Shown here: positions 53,434 through 62,830 of the stretch, one piece after another
Layout: each line of letters begins with the position of its first letter
How positions within the stretch are numbered: the first letter of the stretch is position 1
Source: Stappia sp.
GTDB taxonomy: Bacteria; Pseudomonadota; Alphaproteobacteria; Rhizobiales; Stappiaceae
Direction: 5' to 3'
Length of the DNA: 64,000 bases
NCBI GenBank assembly: GCA_002722295.1
Contig: PBLF01000017.1
Location: forward strand, 113,517-177,516
Notes under the pieces: generated by a model
Database searches by the model: none
What the model saw: only the letters and a program-made list of their open reading frames with translations
What the model was told of the DNA's origin: nothing
Program-made: the position numbers and the translations under genes

Positions 53434-54698
53434 CACCTCCCCCTACCTGTTCGACAGGCGCGGCAGCGTCCCCGGCAAGCGTCGTCGCGACCGCCACGCA
53501 TCCCGGCCCGCTGATGGGGGAACGGCGCACCGCCGTTATCGGCGCGGCGCTGGTTGCCATCGGGCCGATCACCATGGCGCTCTACACGCCGGCGATGCCG
53601 GTGCTTGCGGAAGCGTTCTCGACGTCGCAGTCGATGATCAAGCTGACGCTGACGGCCTATTTCACCGGCTTCGCGCTGACGCAGCTCCTGTGCGGTCCGC
53701 TGACGGATGCCTTCGGCCGCAAGCCGGTGACCATCGGGTTCCTCTTTCTGTATCTGGCCTCGACCATCGTCGCGACATGGGCACCGACCATCGAGTGGAT
53801 GCTGATCGCGCGCACGCTTCAGGGCATCGGCGCGTCCGTCGGCGTCGCGGCCTCGCGCGCCATCGTGCGCGATCAGTTCACGGGACAGGCGTCCGCCAGG
53901 ATCATGAACACCATCGCGATGATGCTCGCGCTTGGCCCGGCGCTGGCACCGACGATCGGAGCGATCACGCTGGAGCTGTTCGGATGGCGCGAGATCTTCT
54001 GGGCCATGCTGATCTACGGCTTTGTCCTGCTCGCGGTCGTGATCTGGCTGCAGCACGAGACCAACGCCTTCATCGATCGCGGGCACATGGCGCCCCGTCG
54101 CTTCTTCTCCAACTATGCGCGGTTGATCCGGGACCCGCGTTTCCTGCAGCCGAGCCTGATGGTCGGTTTCGGGATCGGCACGATCTACACGCTCGCCTCG
54201 ATCCTGCCTTTCGTCATCATCGACCGGGTCGGCCTGTCGCCGACGCAGTTCGGGTTCGGCATGATGGTGAAGTCGGGCTCCTTCATTTCCGGAACGATCC
54301 TGACCAGTCAGCTCCTGCGCCGCATGGATGCATCCCGGCTCCTGCCGTACTCCATGTGCGGGCTGCTGCTTGCCAGCCTGGCCATGGTGATCGAGGCCAC
54401 CTCTGGCGATCCGAGCTTCCTCGGCACCATGCTTCCCGTCGGCCTTTATGCCTTCAGCCTGGCGATCTCGCTGCCGGGGCCGACGACGGCGGCCTTGCAG
54501 GGCTTTCCGCAGATCGCGGGCGCGGCCTCCGCCCTGATGGGCTTCCTTCAGTTCGGCGCAGGCCTCCTCGGGAGCCTTGTCGCAGCCGCGATTGGCGATC
54601 CGCTTCTCAGTATCGCGATCGTGCCGCCGTGCATGGCCGCGATCGCCGTCGGGTCATATATGGTGTTTGGCCGACTTGCCGCTGCCCGGACCGCATGA
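53430..54698 (+). CDS. Bcr/CflA family multidrug efflux MFS transporter
   Basis: A 422-residue drug:H+ antiporter with 12 predicted helices. The first loop motif GPLTDAFGRKPVTIGFLFLY (the G-x-x-x-D-x-x-G-R-x-x family motif) and RTLQGIGASVGVAASRAIVRDQF with the antiporter-type Gly/Ala pattern match the Bcr/CflA group (bicyclomycin, chloramphenicol, florfenicol exporters). The start overlaps the marR stop; an in-frame ATG at 53514 would drop 28 non-conserved residues. Substrate is not predictable. Control by the adjacent MarR protein is probable. Confidence 0.9.
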   Translation: MTPPPTCSTGAAASPASVVATATHPGPLMGERRTAVIGAALVAIGPITMALYTPAMPVLAEAFSTSQSMIKLTLTAYFTGFALTQLLCGPLTDAFGRKPVTIGFLFLYLASTIVATWAPTIEWMLIARTLQGIGASVGVAASRAIVRDQFTGQASARIMNTIAMMLALGPALAPTIGAITLELFGWREIFWAMLIYGFVLLAVVIWLQHETNAFIDRGHMAPRRFFSNYARLIRDPRFLQPSLMVGFGIGTIYTLASILPFVIIDRVGLSPTQFGFGMMVKSGSFISGTILTSQLLRRMDASRLLPYSMCGLLLASLAMVIEATSGDPSFLGTMLPVGLYAFSLAISLPGPTTAALQGFPQIAGAASALMGFLQFGAGLLGSLVAAAIGDPLLSIAIVPPCMAAIAVGSYMVFGRLAAARTA

Positions 54699-54861
54699 TC
54701 GGCGCTTGACGTGCGGTGGCAAAGCGCGCAAGACCTCGCCGACCCGGCGGTAAACCGCCGGCGGCCGATCGTTGTCCGGCCCACCCGTTCGCGCATCGGG
54801 GGCTGCGATGGCGGAAGTTTCTCTAGCGGCAGCGACGTGCCGTGAATGACGGATCGCACCC

Positions 54862-55701
54862 ATGGCCACTGCCTCGGCACCCTCAGAGTTTCGCTTTCGT
54901 GGAACCGGGCTTTCCCTGAAGCGGCCGCTGGTGATGGGCATCGTCAACGTGACGCCGGATTCCTTTTCGGATGGCGGGCGGTTCCTCGATCCCGATGACG
55001 CGGTCGCCAGCGCGCGCAAGATGATCGCCCATGGCGCCGATGTGGTCGACGTGGGGGCGGAAAGCACGAGGCCGGGCGCGACCCCCGTTTCCTTCGACGA
55101 GGAATGGCGCCGTCTCGAGCCCGCGATCGGCGATGTGATCGCCCTTGGCACCCCGGTTTCCATCGATACCTACAAGGCGGAAATCGCGCGGCGCGCCTGC
55201 GCGCGCGGGGCGGCAATCGTGAACGATGTCTGGGGGCTGCAACACGATCCGGCCATGGCCGACGTCGTGGCCGAGGCGCAGGCCGGCATCATCATGATGC
55301 ACAACCGGGAAAAGGCCGATCCGCAGGCGGACATTTTCGCCGACATCGACCGCTTCTTTGAGCGTTCGATGGAAATCGCCGAACGTGCGAACATCCCGGC
55401 TGAGCGGCAGATGCTCGATCCCGGCATCGGGTTCGGAAAGACGCTGGAACAGAACTTCTCGATCATCAACCGGCTGGAGCATTTCGCCCGGCACGGTCGC
55501 GCGCTGATGGTCGGGGCCTCGCGCAAGCGCATGATCGGCGCCGTCCTGTCGGTCGAGACCGACGACCGGCTCTATGGATCGCTCGCCCTGCACACGATCG
55601 CGATGATGAAGGGAGCGTCCATGGTGCGTGTCCACAACGTCCAGCCTCATGCGGATGCGGCACGCATCGTGACAGCGACCCTGCAGGAGGGGCTGGCATG
55701 A
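54862..55701 (+). CDS. folP: Dihydropteroate synthase
   Basis: A 279-residue TIM-barrel enzyme of folate synthesis joining p-aminobenzoate to the pterin pyrophosphate; it is the sulfonamide target. The signatures MGIVNVTPDSFSDGG (residues about 25-39) and DVGAESTRPGATPV are complete, with NDVWGLQHD, LDPGIGFGKTLEQN and GASRKRMIG following. folK overlaps its stop by four bases; folB, often placed between the two in relatives, is absent. The 163 bases upstream hold no evident promoter. Confidence 0.96.
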   Translation: MATASAPSEFRFRGTGLSLKRPLVMGIVNVTPDSFSDGGRFLDPDDAVASARKMIAHGADVVDVGAESTRPGATPVSFDEEWRRLEPAIGDVIALGTPVSIDTYKAEIARRACARGAAIVNDVWGLQHDPAMADVVAEAQAGIIMMHNREKADPQADIFADIDRFFERSMEIAERANIPAERQMLDPGIGFGKTLEQNFSIINRLEHFARHGRALMVGASRKRMIGAVLSVETDDRLYGSLALHTIAMMKGASMVRVHNVQPHADAARIVTATLQEGLA

Positions 55702-56198
55702 GCGGCGGCACGCGCGTGCGCGCGGCACTGGGACTCGGGTCCAACCTCGGGGACACAAGCGCCAACCTGGCGGAGGCATTGGCCAGGCTTTCGGCGACGC
55801 CCGGCATCGACATCGTCGCGCGCTCGTCCGACTACCGGACCCCGCCCTGGGGGCCGGTGCCGCAGGACGACTACCGTAACGCCTGCGTGGTGATCGAGAC
55901 GGACCTGGCGCCGGCGGACCTGCTTGCGCGGTGTCTTGAGGTCGAGAAGGAACTGGGCCGCGTGCGTGATGTGCGCTGGGGGCCGAGGACCATCGACATC
56001 GACCTGCTCCTCTACGGCGAGGCGAAGGTGGATGAGGAAGGGCTCACCGTTCCCCATCCGCGCATGGGTGAGCGCGCATTCGTGCTCGTGCCGCTTGCCG
56101 AGATCTGGCCCGAGGCGCCGATTGGCGACGGACGCAGCGTGCGCGAGGCGCTGGCCACCTGCGCCGGGCGGGACGAGATCATGCTGCTCGACGATTGA
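55698..56198 (+). CDS. folK: 2-amino-4-hydroxy-6-hydroxymethyldihydropteridine diphosphokinase
   Basis: A 166-residue HPPK, which pyrophosphorylates the pterin used by FolP. The N-terminal LGLGSNLGDTSANL, the loop SSDYRTPPWGPVPQDDYRNACV and the signature RDVRWGPRTIDIDLLLYG (metal-binding Asp pair) are all present, then VPHPRMGERAFVLVPLAEI. The ATGA overlap with folP ensures coupled expression of consecutive enzymes. A GC-rich stretch with a run of eight C bases follows the stop before the convergent tyrC. Confidence 0.96.
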   Translation: MSGGTRVRAALGLGSNLGDTSANLAEALARLSATPGIDIVARSSDYRTPPWGPVPQDDYRNACVVIETDLAPADLLARCLEVEKELGRVRDVRWGPRTIDIDLLLYGEAKVDEEGLTVPHPRMGERAFVLVPLAEIWPEAPIGDGRSVREALATCAGRDEIMLLDD

Positions 56199-56229
56199 GG
56201 GGCGGGGCGGTTCCCCCCCCGCTTCACCG

Positions 56230-57174
56230 TCAGTTTGCGTCGGATGCCTCCGCAGCATCCTTGGTATCGCGGCCGAAGTTCGGCACGGCGGTATCCTGAC
56301 CGGCCTCGATGATCGAGCGACGGATGTCTCGGGTGCGCGAGAACAGCTCGAAGAGCGCGGCGCCGTCGCTCCAGCGGATCGCGCGCTGAAGCGCCGCCAG
56401 ATCCTCCGAGAACCGCGACAACATCTCCAGGATGGCGTCCTTGTTGTGCAGGCACACGTCCCGCCACATGGTCGGGTCGGAGGCGGCGATACGGGTGAAG
56501 TCGCGAAAGCCCGAGGCGGAGTACTTGATGACTTCCGACTTGGTGACCGCCTCCAGGTCGTCCGCCGTGCCGACGATGTTGTAGGCGATGATGTGCGGCA
56601 CATGGGACACGATGGCGAGCACCAGGTCGTGATGCTCGTGGTCCATCACCTCGACCATCGAGCCCAGGGCCTCCCAGAACCCGGAGAGGCGCGCGAGCGC
56701 GTCCTCGTCCGTTCCCTCGACCGGGGTCAGAATGCACCAGCGGTTCCGGAACAGCTCCGGGAAGCCGGCATCGGGGCCGGATTCCTCCGTGCCGGCGATC
56801 GGGTGGCCCGGAATGAAATGCACGTTCGCTGGCAGATGCGGCTGCATCTGGCGCACGACGGAGCTCTTGGTCGAGCCCACGTCGGAAATGATCGCGCCCG
56901 GCGCCAGTGCCGGTGCGATCCATTTGGCGATTGCCTCGCTGGCGCCGACCGGCACGCAGAGGATGACGAGATCCGCCCCGGCCACGGCGTCCGCCGCGTC
57001 GAGGCAGTAGCGGTCGCCCAGGTTCAGCTCCTCCGCGCGTCTCAGCGTGTGCTCGGAGCGCGTGGAAATGACGATTTCATCGGCCAGCCCCTCGCGGCGG
57101 GCGGCGAGGGCGATCGAGGAGCCGATCAGGCCAATGCCGATCAGGGCGAGGCGGCGAAACTTCGGTTTGGACAT
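56230..57174 (-). CDS. tyrC: Prephenate/arogenate (cyclohexadienyl) dehydrogenase
   Basis: A 314-residue NAD-dependent TyrA-family enzyme for tyrosine synthesis. The Rossmann motif is LALIGIGLIGSSIALAARREG, followed by the catalytic His segment FIPGHPIAGTEESGPDAG and the C-terminal helical dimerisation domain with DLVLAIVSHVPHIIAYNIVG and GFRDFTRIAASDPTMWRDV. There is no fused chorismate mutase or ACT domain; the mutase is a separate gene at 26.7 kb. Its position 55 bases after hisC matches alphaproteobacterial tyrC, hence the cyclohexadienyl assignment; specificity for prephenate or arogenate is not visible. Confidence 0.92.
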   Translation of the reverse strand: MSKPKFRRLALIGIGLIGSSIALAARREGLADEIVISTRSEHTLRRAEELNLGDRYCLDAADAVAGADLVILCVPVGASEAIAKWIAPALAPGAIISDVGSTKSSVVRQMQPHLPANVHFIPGHPIAGTEESGPDAGFPELFRNRWCILTPVEGTDEDALARLSGFWEALGSMVEVMDHEHHDLVLAIVSHVPHIIAYNIVGTADDLEAVTKSEVIKYSASGFRDFTRIAASDPTMWRDVCLHNKDAILEMLSRFSEDLAALQRAIRWSDGAALFELFSRTRDIRRSIIEAGQDTAVPNFGRDTKDAAEASDAN

Positions 57175-57229
57175 GGTGCAGGCTTTGACTTTGAGAGCGG
57201 AGCGGTTCGACGTTCCGCGTCCTGAAAGG

Positions 57230-58363
57230 TCACGCCGCGAGATATTCCTTCAACACGGCGACAACGGTGCGATTGGCCTCCTCGGAGCCGATCGACATGC
57301 GCAGTGCGTCCGGAAGGCCATAGGCCCCGACCAGGCGCAGCACGCATCCACGGTCGCTCAGATATCGGTCCGCGTCGCTCGCCGTCTTGCCCGTGTCGCG
57401 GGGAAAATGCAGCAGCACGAAGTTGCCCACGCTCGGCGTCACGGTGAGGCCGAGCGCTTCCATCTCCTTCGTCACCCAGGGCAGCCACGTGTCGTTGTGG
57501 TCGACGGCGGCGTCGAGGAAGGCCCGGTCGCGGATCGCCGCGCTGCCGGCGGCCTGCGAGGCCGCGGAGACGTTGAAGGGGCCGCGAATGCGGTTCAGCG
57601 CGTCGATGACATGCGCGGGCCCGTAGGCCCAGCCGATGCGCAGGGCCGCAAGGCCGTAGATCTTGGAGAAGGTGCGCGTCATCAGAACGTTGTCGGCGGT
57701 CGCCGCCAGTTCGATGCCGGCCTCGTAGTCGTTGCGGCGAACGTATTCCGCATAGGCCGCGTCGAGCACGAGCAGCACGTGCGGCGGCAATCCGGCGTGG
57801 AGGCGGCGGATCTCGTCGAACGGCAGGTAGGTGCCCGTGGGATTGTTCGGATTGGCGAGGAAGACGACGCGGGTCTTGTCCGTGACGCAGGCAAGCATCG
57901 CGTCGACGTCCGTGGTCATGTCCTTCTCGGCCGCGACGACGGGCGTGCCGCCGGCGGCGAGAATGGCGATCTTGTAGACTAGGAAGCCGTATTCGCTGTA
58001 GACGGCCTCGTCTCCGGGGCCGATGTAGGCGCGCGCGACCAGCTCGAGGATCTCGTCGGACCCGTTGCCGCAGATGATGCGGTCCGCATTGAGGCCGTGC
58101 ACGTCCGCAATCGCCTCGCGCAGCATCAAGGAGCCTCCGTCGGGGTAAAGCTCCAGGTGCGCGGCCTCGCCCCGATAGGCCTCGATGGCTGCCGGGCTGG
58201 CGCCGAGCGGCGTCTCGTTCGAGGACAGCTTGTACAGCTTGCCGCCGCCGGTCGACTTGGTGCGCCCGGGCACATAGGGAGCGATCTCCATCACGCCGGG
58301 ACGCGGCATCGGGCGGCTGGAGGAAACGGTGTCGGCGCTGGAGGCGGAAGTCGTCGGCTGCAT
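57230..58363 (-). CDS. hisC: Histidinol-phosphate aminotransferase
   Basis: A fold-type I PLP aminotransferase. The core begins at [56 protein letters not shown] (PLP ring stacking), LDAAYAEYV and the PLP lysine in [20 protein letters not shown] follow. The start is uncertain: in-frame ATGs at 58486, 58411, 58378, 58363 and 58309 all lack a convincing Shine-Dalgarno; 58363 (377 residues) is chosen as closest to family size (about 360-370). In bacteria with this hisC-tyrC pairing the enzyme can also transaminate aromatic keto acids. Confidence 0.92.
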   Translation of the reverse strand: MQPTTSASSADTVSSSRPMPRPGVMEIAPYVPGRTKSTGGGKLYKLSSNETPLGASPAAIEAYRGEAAHLELYPDGGSLMLREAIADVHGLNADRIICGNGSDEILELVARAYIGPGDEAVYSEYGFLVYKIAILAAGGTPVVAAEKDMTTDVDAMLACVTDKTRVVFLANPNNPTGTYLPFDEIRRLHAGLPPHVLLVLDAAYAEYVRRNDYEAGIELAATADNVLMTRTFSKIYGLAALRIGWAYGPAHVIDALNRIRGPFNVSAASQAAGSAAIRDRAFLDAAVDHNDTWLPWVTKEMEALGLTVTPSVGNFVLLHFPRDTGKTASDADRYLSDRGCVLRLVGAYGLPDALRMSIGSEEANRTVVAVLKEYLAA

Positions 58364-58524
58364 GTGTCTCGACCGGTTCATGCGGGTGGGAACGCTGTCC
58401 GTGCGGTCCATGGCGACTGTCACCAAGACGCGAGCGGAACCGCGCCATTCATAGGCAGTTGACCGGGTGTTGGCAAAAGAAAACATTGACCTTGCAAGAT
58501 CGGGCTCCTACCTCTCGAACCTCC

Positions 58525-58585
58525 CGACTGCCTGCGCCCACGGCGCGCCGTTTCGGCGAAAAGGTCGACCGTTGGGGCGCAGTCG
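58525..58585 (+). promoter_or_regulatory. Structured leader of metX
   Basis: CGAC (58525-58528) and TGCGCCC (58533-58539), with a four-base bulge between, can pair with GGGCGCA (58575-58581) and GTCG (58582-58585). Inside is a second hairpin CGCCG-TTT-CGGCG (58546-58558). The structure ends immediately before GGAG (58589-58592). Two TTGACC motifs upstream (around 58458 and 58489) are candidate -35 elements. It does not match the SAM-II consensus as I remember it. Confidence 0.5.
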
Positions 58586-58619
58586 CACGGAGCAAATGCA
58601 GCAGGAGCGCCAGGGCGCG

Positions 58620-59855
58620 ATGAGGGACGATACCAGCGGGCAGGACCACGACAGCGGAGGCTCGACCCTGCGTGCCTCGCCGGCAAGCGAGGCGGACACG
58701 CCGACGAGCCAGGTCGTGCGCTTTTCCGGAGACAAGGCGCTCAAGCTCGATTCAGGGCCGGTTCTCGACCCCTGGCAGATCGCCTACGAGACCTATGGCA
58801 CGCTCAATGCCGACCGCTCGAACGCGGTCCTCGTCTGCCACGCGCTGACCGGCGACCAGTATGTGGCCTCGCAGAACCCGCTAACGGGCAAGCCGGGCTG
58901 GTGGTCGATGCTGGTCGGTCCGGGACGCCCGGTCGACACGAACCACTATTTCGTCATCTGCGCCAATGTGCTTGGCGGTTGCCTCGGGACCACTGGGCCG
59001 GCTTCCACCAACCCTGCCACGGGGCAGCGATGGGGACTGGACCTTCCGCTCGTCACCATCCGCGACATGGTCAACGCGCAGGCCGTGCTTCTCGACCACC
59101 TCGGCATCGAGACGCTGTTCGCGGTGGTCGGCGGCTCCATGGGCGGCATGCAGGTGCTGCAATGGGCGGCGAGCTATCCGCAGCGGGTCTTCACCGCCCT
59201 GCCGATCGCCTCGGCCGCGCGTCATTCCTCGCAGAACATCGCCTTCCACGAGGTCGGCCGGCAGGCCGTCATGGCGGACCCGAACTGGTGTGGCGGCCGG
59301 TATTTCGAGCGCGGCGTGCGCCCCTCCAAGGGACTGGCGGTGGCGCGCATGGCCGCGCATATCACCTATCTTTCGGATCCGGCGCTGCACCGGAAGTTCG
59401 GGCGCAACCTGCAGGATCGCGAGGAGATCACCTTCGGGTTCGAGGCCGATTTCCAGATCGAGAGCTACCTGCGGCACCAGGGCATGACCTTCGTCGACCG
59501 GTTCGACCCGAACTCCTATCTCTATGTGACGCGGGCGATGGACTATTTCGACCTTGCCGCCGACTACGGCGGGTCGCTCGCGCGTGCGTTCCTGCATTCG
59601 CCGACCCGCTTCTGCGTGATGTCCTTCACCTCCGACTGGCTGTTCCCGACCGCCGAAAGCAAGGCGGTGGTGCGCGCGCTCAATGCGGCGGCCGCCAATG
59701 TCTCCTTCGTCGAGGTGGAGAGCGATCGCGGACACGACGCCTTCCTGCTCGACGAGCCGGAAATGTTCCGAACCGTGCTGGGCTTCCTCACCGGTGCCGC
59801 CCATGCGCGCGGCATTCCCGCTCCGCTCGAGGCATCCGCGGAGGCAGGAGCATGA
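58620..59855 (+). CDS. metX: Homoserine O-acetyltransferase
   Basis: A 411-residue alpha/beta-hydrolase that activates homoserine with acetyl-CoA for methionine synthesis. Typical blocks are [26 protein letters not shown] (oxyanion region), [34 protein letters not shown], the nucleophile elbow [27 protein letters not shown] with the catalytic Asp, and DRGHDAFL with the catalytic His. ATG 58620 is used; ATG 58596, with GGAG only three bases before it, is a real alternative. metW overlaps the stop by four bases. It is divergent from hisC. Confidence 0.95.
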   Translation: MRDDTSGQDHDSGGSTLRASPASEADTPTSQVVRFSGDKALKLDSGPVLDPWQIAYETYGTLNADRSNAVLVCHALTGDQYVASQNPLTGKPGWWSMLVGPGRPVDTNHYFVICANVLGGCLGTTGPASTNPATGQRWGLDLPLVTIRDMVNAQAVLLDHLGIETLFAVVGGSMGGMQVLQWAASYPQRVFTALPIASAARHSSQNIAFHEVGRQAVMADPNWCGGRYFERGVRPSKGLAVARMAAHITYLSDPALHRKFGRNLQDREEITFGFEADFQIESYLRHQGMTFVDRFDPNSYLYVTRAMDYFDLAADYGGSLARAFLHSPTRFCVMSFTSDWLFPTAESKAVVRALNAAAANVSFVEVESDRGHDAFLLDEPEMFRTVLGFLTGAAHARGIPAPLEASAEAGA

Positions 59856-60541
59856 ACGACACGACAACGAACGTGATCGAACGTGGAGACCACCGGCTCG
59901 TCTGCGATCTCGTGACCCCGGGGGCGCGGGTGCTGGATATCGGCTGCGGCGACGGCGCGCTTCTCGACCTTCTGGTGCGAGAGAGGCAAGTCGACGGGCG
60001 CGGCATGGAGCTTTCCCAGGCGGGCGTGAACGCCTGCGTGGCACGCGGCCTGTCCGTCGTGCAGGGCGACGCGGACCGCGATCTCGCCGACTATCCCGAC
60101 GATGCCTTCGACTTCGTGATCCTCAGTCAGACGCTGCAGGCGACCTATGCGCCGCGCCAGGTCCTGCGCGAGCTTCTGCGCATCGGCGCCAACGTGATCG
60201 TGTCGTTCCCCAATTTCGGGCATTGGCGCAACCGGTTGCAGCTCATGTTCGAGGGGCGCATGCCGGTCACCGACTACCTGCCCTACAGCTGGTACGACAC
60301 GCCGAACATCCACTTCTGCACCATTCGTGACTTCGTGCTCATGTGCGACGAGGTGGATGCGAAGATGGAGAAGGCCATGGCGCTCAATGCGCGGGGGGAA
60401 CCGGTGGGCTTCACCGCGCCGTGGTGGGTGTGGAACCTGATCGGCGAACAGGCCCTGTTTCTCCTGAAGCGCTGCCCCGCCGCGTCGCGCCGCTGCCGAG
60501 CCCGTGCCCCGACAGACCGGTCGTGGCTCCGTCGGGGATGA
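59852..60541 (+). CDS. metW: Methionine biosynthesis protein MetW
   Basis: A 229-residue MetW, a methyltransferase-like protein required with MetX for homoserine acetylation in many proteobacteria. The SAM-binding-like motif is [83 protein letters not shown] are diagnostic. Conservation ends at about residue 207 (EQALFLLKR); the final 22 residues are Arg-rich and arise where the frame runs antisense over the 3' end of the neighbouring methyltransferase gene. Overlap with metX (ATGA) shows coupling. Confidence 0.95.
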   Translation: MNDTTTNVIERGDHRLVCDLVTPGARVLDIGCGDGALLDLLVRERQVDGRGMELSQAGVNACVARGLSVVQGDADRDLADYPDDAFDFVILSQTLQATYAPRQVLRELLRIGANVIVSFPNFGHWRNRLQLMFEGRMPVTDYLPYSWYDTPNIHFCTIRDFVLMCDEVDAKMEKAMALNARGEPVGFTAPWWVWNLIGEQALFLLKRCPAASRRCRARAPTDRSWLRRG

Positions 60542-61243
60542 ACAGCGGGCGGAAGGAGCGCGTCACGCGTTCCTCGCGCACCAGATTGCCGCGATAGACC
60601 TGCTTTTCCGCTTCCACGACAAGAAGCCCGGCAAAGGCCGGCCAGAGCCGCCGGCCGATGCCCTCCCACGTCCGGGCGCCGCGCAGGAGCAGCCGGGAGC
60701 GCGTGGGCGGCATGAACAGCGCCTCGCCGCTGCCGCGTGGCTCGAACTGGCAGTCGCGCAGAAGCGCCTCGATCTGCCGGCGGGAGTAGGGGCGTCCGTA
60801 TCCGAAGGGCGAGATCTCGGACCGCGCCCAGAGGCCGCGCCGGTTGGGCACCACGACCAGGATCCGTCCGCCGGGCACGAGAACCCGCCAGACCTCGCGC
60901 AGCACGGCCTCGGGTCGCGGGCATGGTCGAGCGCATGAACAACCAGGGCGTTGTCGAACACATGGTCGGGAAACGGCAGCTCGTCGTCATCCACCAGGGT
61001 GGCCGAGTTACGCCCTCCGCGCGGCCAGGCGACCACGCCCTGCTGGGCCGGCATGGCCGCGACGCAGCACTCTGCCTCGTCGAGATAGGGGCGCATGTAG
61101 GGGCCGGCATAGCCGATGCCGATCATCCGCCGTCCCGAAAGCCCGGGCCAGAAGGCCCGCACGCGTGCGCCCACGAGCACGCGGAGCATGCGCCCGAGAG
61201 GTAGGTCGTAGAATGTTCGCTGGTGTCTGGCGTCGAGATACAT
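60411..61243 (-). pseudogene. Class I SAM-dependent methyltransferase, disrupted by a one-base frameshift
   Basis: Two frames together encode one methyltransferase of about 277 residues. The first, from ATG 61243, gives MYLDARHQRTFYDLP, then MIGIGYAGPYMRPYLDEAE (SAM motif) and LPFPDHVFDNALVVHALDHARDP. Homology then jumps to the other frame at about 60908-60916, continuing EAVLREVWRVLVPGGRILVVVPNRRGLWARSE, SPFGYGRPYSRRQIEALL and onwards to a stop at 60411. One missing base there (a deletion or a sequencing error) explains it; no slippery heptamer is visible. The last 131 bases overlap metW antisense. It sits between metW and gloB, a common neighbourhood. Confidence 0.8.
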
Positions 61244-61434
61244 GGGCAGGCGACGGCGTCCCTCGGGAGAACGGTGTCGGCCGCTTGCAACGCCGGCCGG
61301 GGTGCGATTGAACCCTTCCCGGGACCGCGATGCAACCCGTTCGGACATTCGCCCGGATGCCACCGCGCCGGGTCTTGTGCGCGCGGGAGCGGGCGTGCAG
61401 TCTGACCCCGGCGCGAACCATAAGGAGTTCCAGC

Positions 61435-62220
61435 ATGGGCACCACAGATGAAATGGCGCGGATCCGGCAGTTTTCGTGCCTGCAGGACAATTTCGGCGTT
61501 CTCGTGCATCTGCCGGAAAGCGGGCGCACGATTGCGTTCGATGTTCCCGAGGCTGCTCCCTATCTCAAGGCGCTTGCCGATACGGGCTGGACGCTCACCG
61601 ACATCCTGATCACGCACCACCACTTCGACCATGTGCAGGGGCTGGAGGCGCTGAAGGCGCAAACCGGCGCGCGGGCCGTGGGACCAGAAATGTCGCGCGA
61701 CAGGATCGCCGGGCTCGACGAGGGTGTCGGCGACGGCGACACGGTCACCATCGGCGGGATCGCCTTTGACGCGATCGCGACGCCGGGGCACACGCTCGAT
61801 CAGATTTCCTGGCATGCGCCGGCGCTCAAGTTCGCCCATACGGGCGACACGCTTTTCTCGCTTGGCTGCGGGCGCGTGTTCGAAGGCGACATGACGATGA
61901 TGTGGGAGTCCCTGGCGCGTCTCGTCGAGCGTCTTCCGGGGGAAACGGCGATCCATTGCGGCCACGAATACACGCTCGCCAATGCCCGCTTCGCGCTCAC
62001 GATCGATCCGGACAATGCCAGGCTCGTGGAGCGGGCACGGGAGGTGGAGAGCCTGCGTGCGGACGGGCGTGCGACACTGCCGACCACGATGGCGCAGGAA
62101 CTGGCCACCAACCCGTTCCTTCGGGCAGCCGACCCGGCCATCCGCGCAAGGCTCGGCCTTGAGGATGCGAGCGACGCGGAGGTCTTCGCGGAGATACGAC
62201 GCCGCAAGGACAACGCCTGA
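61435..62220 (+). CDS. gloB: Hydroxyacylglutathione hydrolase (glyoxalase II)
   Basis: A 261-residue metallo-beta-lactamase-fold enzyme that hydrolyses S-D-lactoylglutathione in methylglyoxal detoxification. The binuclear metal site is THHHFDHVQG (residues about 59-68), with the other ligands in TPGHTLDQ, HTGDTLFSLGCGRVFEG and HCGHEYTLANARFA. The C-terminal glutathione-binding helices (LPTTMAQELATNPFLRA) are typical. AAGGAG eight bases before ATG 61435 sets the start, and the frame upstream is not coding. The cupin gene follows 14 bases later. Confidence 0.95.
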   Translation: MGTTDEMARIRQFSCLQDNFGVLVHLPESGRTIAFDVPEAAPYLKALADTGWTLTDILITHHHFDHVQGLEALKAQTGARAVGPEMSRDRIAGLDEGVGDGDTVTIGGIAFDAIATPGHTLDQISWHAPALKFAHTGDTLFSLGCGRVFEGDMTMMWESLARLVERLPGETAIHCGHEYTLANARFALTIDPDNARLVERAREVESLRADGRATLPTTMAQELATNPFLRAADPAIRARLGLEDASDAEVFAEIRRRKDNA

Positions 62221-62234
62221 CCGGAAGGATGAAG

Positions 62235-62681
62235 ATGCAAGACACCGCCATGACCGCCGCGCAGATCATCGATCTGCTCGACATGACGCCGCACCCGGAA
62301 GGCGGCCACTACGTCGAGACCTTCCGCGATCCGCTGACGGACGGAGACGGCCGTGCACGTTCGACGGCGATCTACTTCCTGTTGCAGGCGGGGGAATGCT
62401 CGGCCTGGCACCGGGTCGACGCGGTGGAGACCTGGCACTGGCACGCGGGCGCGCCGCTTGCCCTCAGGATTTCCAAGGATGGCGAGGACGCCCGCACGTT
62501 GACGCTCGGGCCGGACCTCGGCGTTGGTGAGCGGCCGCAGGGCGTGGTGCCCGCCGATGCATGGCAGGCGGCGGAGAGCCTGGGCGCGTGGACGCTGGTC
62601 GGATGCACCGTGGCTCCGGGCTTCGAGTTTGCCGGCTTCGAGATGGCGCCGGAAGGCTGGGAGCCCGGCTCTCGCGGGTGA
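62235..62681 (+). CDS. DUF985 cupin-fold protein
   Basis: A 148-residue RmlC-like cupin of the DUF985 family (YML079W-like). Signature segments are LDMTPHPEGGHYVETFRD, TAIYFLLQAGECSAWHRVDAVETWHWHAGAPL (His ligands of a cupin metal site), PQGVVPADAWQAAESLGAWTLVGCTVAPGFEFAGFEM. The biochemical role is unknown; sugar or small-molecule binding has been suggested for relatives. GGAAGG ends six bases before ATG 62235, making it preferable to the ATG two codons earlier. It is close behind gloB and probably co-transcribed. Confidence 0.88.
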   Translation: MQDTAMTAAQIIDLLDMTPHPEGGHYVETFRDPLTDGDGRARSTAIYFLLQAGECSAWHRVDAVETWHWHAGAPLALRISKDGEDARTLTLGPDLGVGERPQGVVPADAWQAAESLGAWTLVGCTVAPGFEFAGFEMAPEGWEPGSRG

Positions 62682-62830
62682 GAGGGACGCCGGATACAGG
62701 GCTTTCCCGGCTTGCGCTCGCGCGCGCAGAAGCTACAGTGCGGCCGGATTTCATCCGCCGGCAGACCCGCGCGCCGTGACACGGCCCGCCGGATCGCCGC
62801 AACCCCGCCCAGGACTGGACAACGGACCCC

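Noticed and set aside
58458..58620. SAM-II riboswitch before metX
   Set aside because: I could not find the conserved pseudoknot core sequence; only generic GC-rich hairpins are present.
60905..60920. Programmed ribosomal frameshift in the methyltransferase
   Set aside because: No slippery heptamer or downstream pseudoknot is evident; a one-base deletion or sequencing error is simpler.
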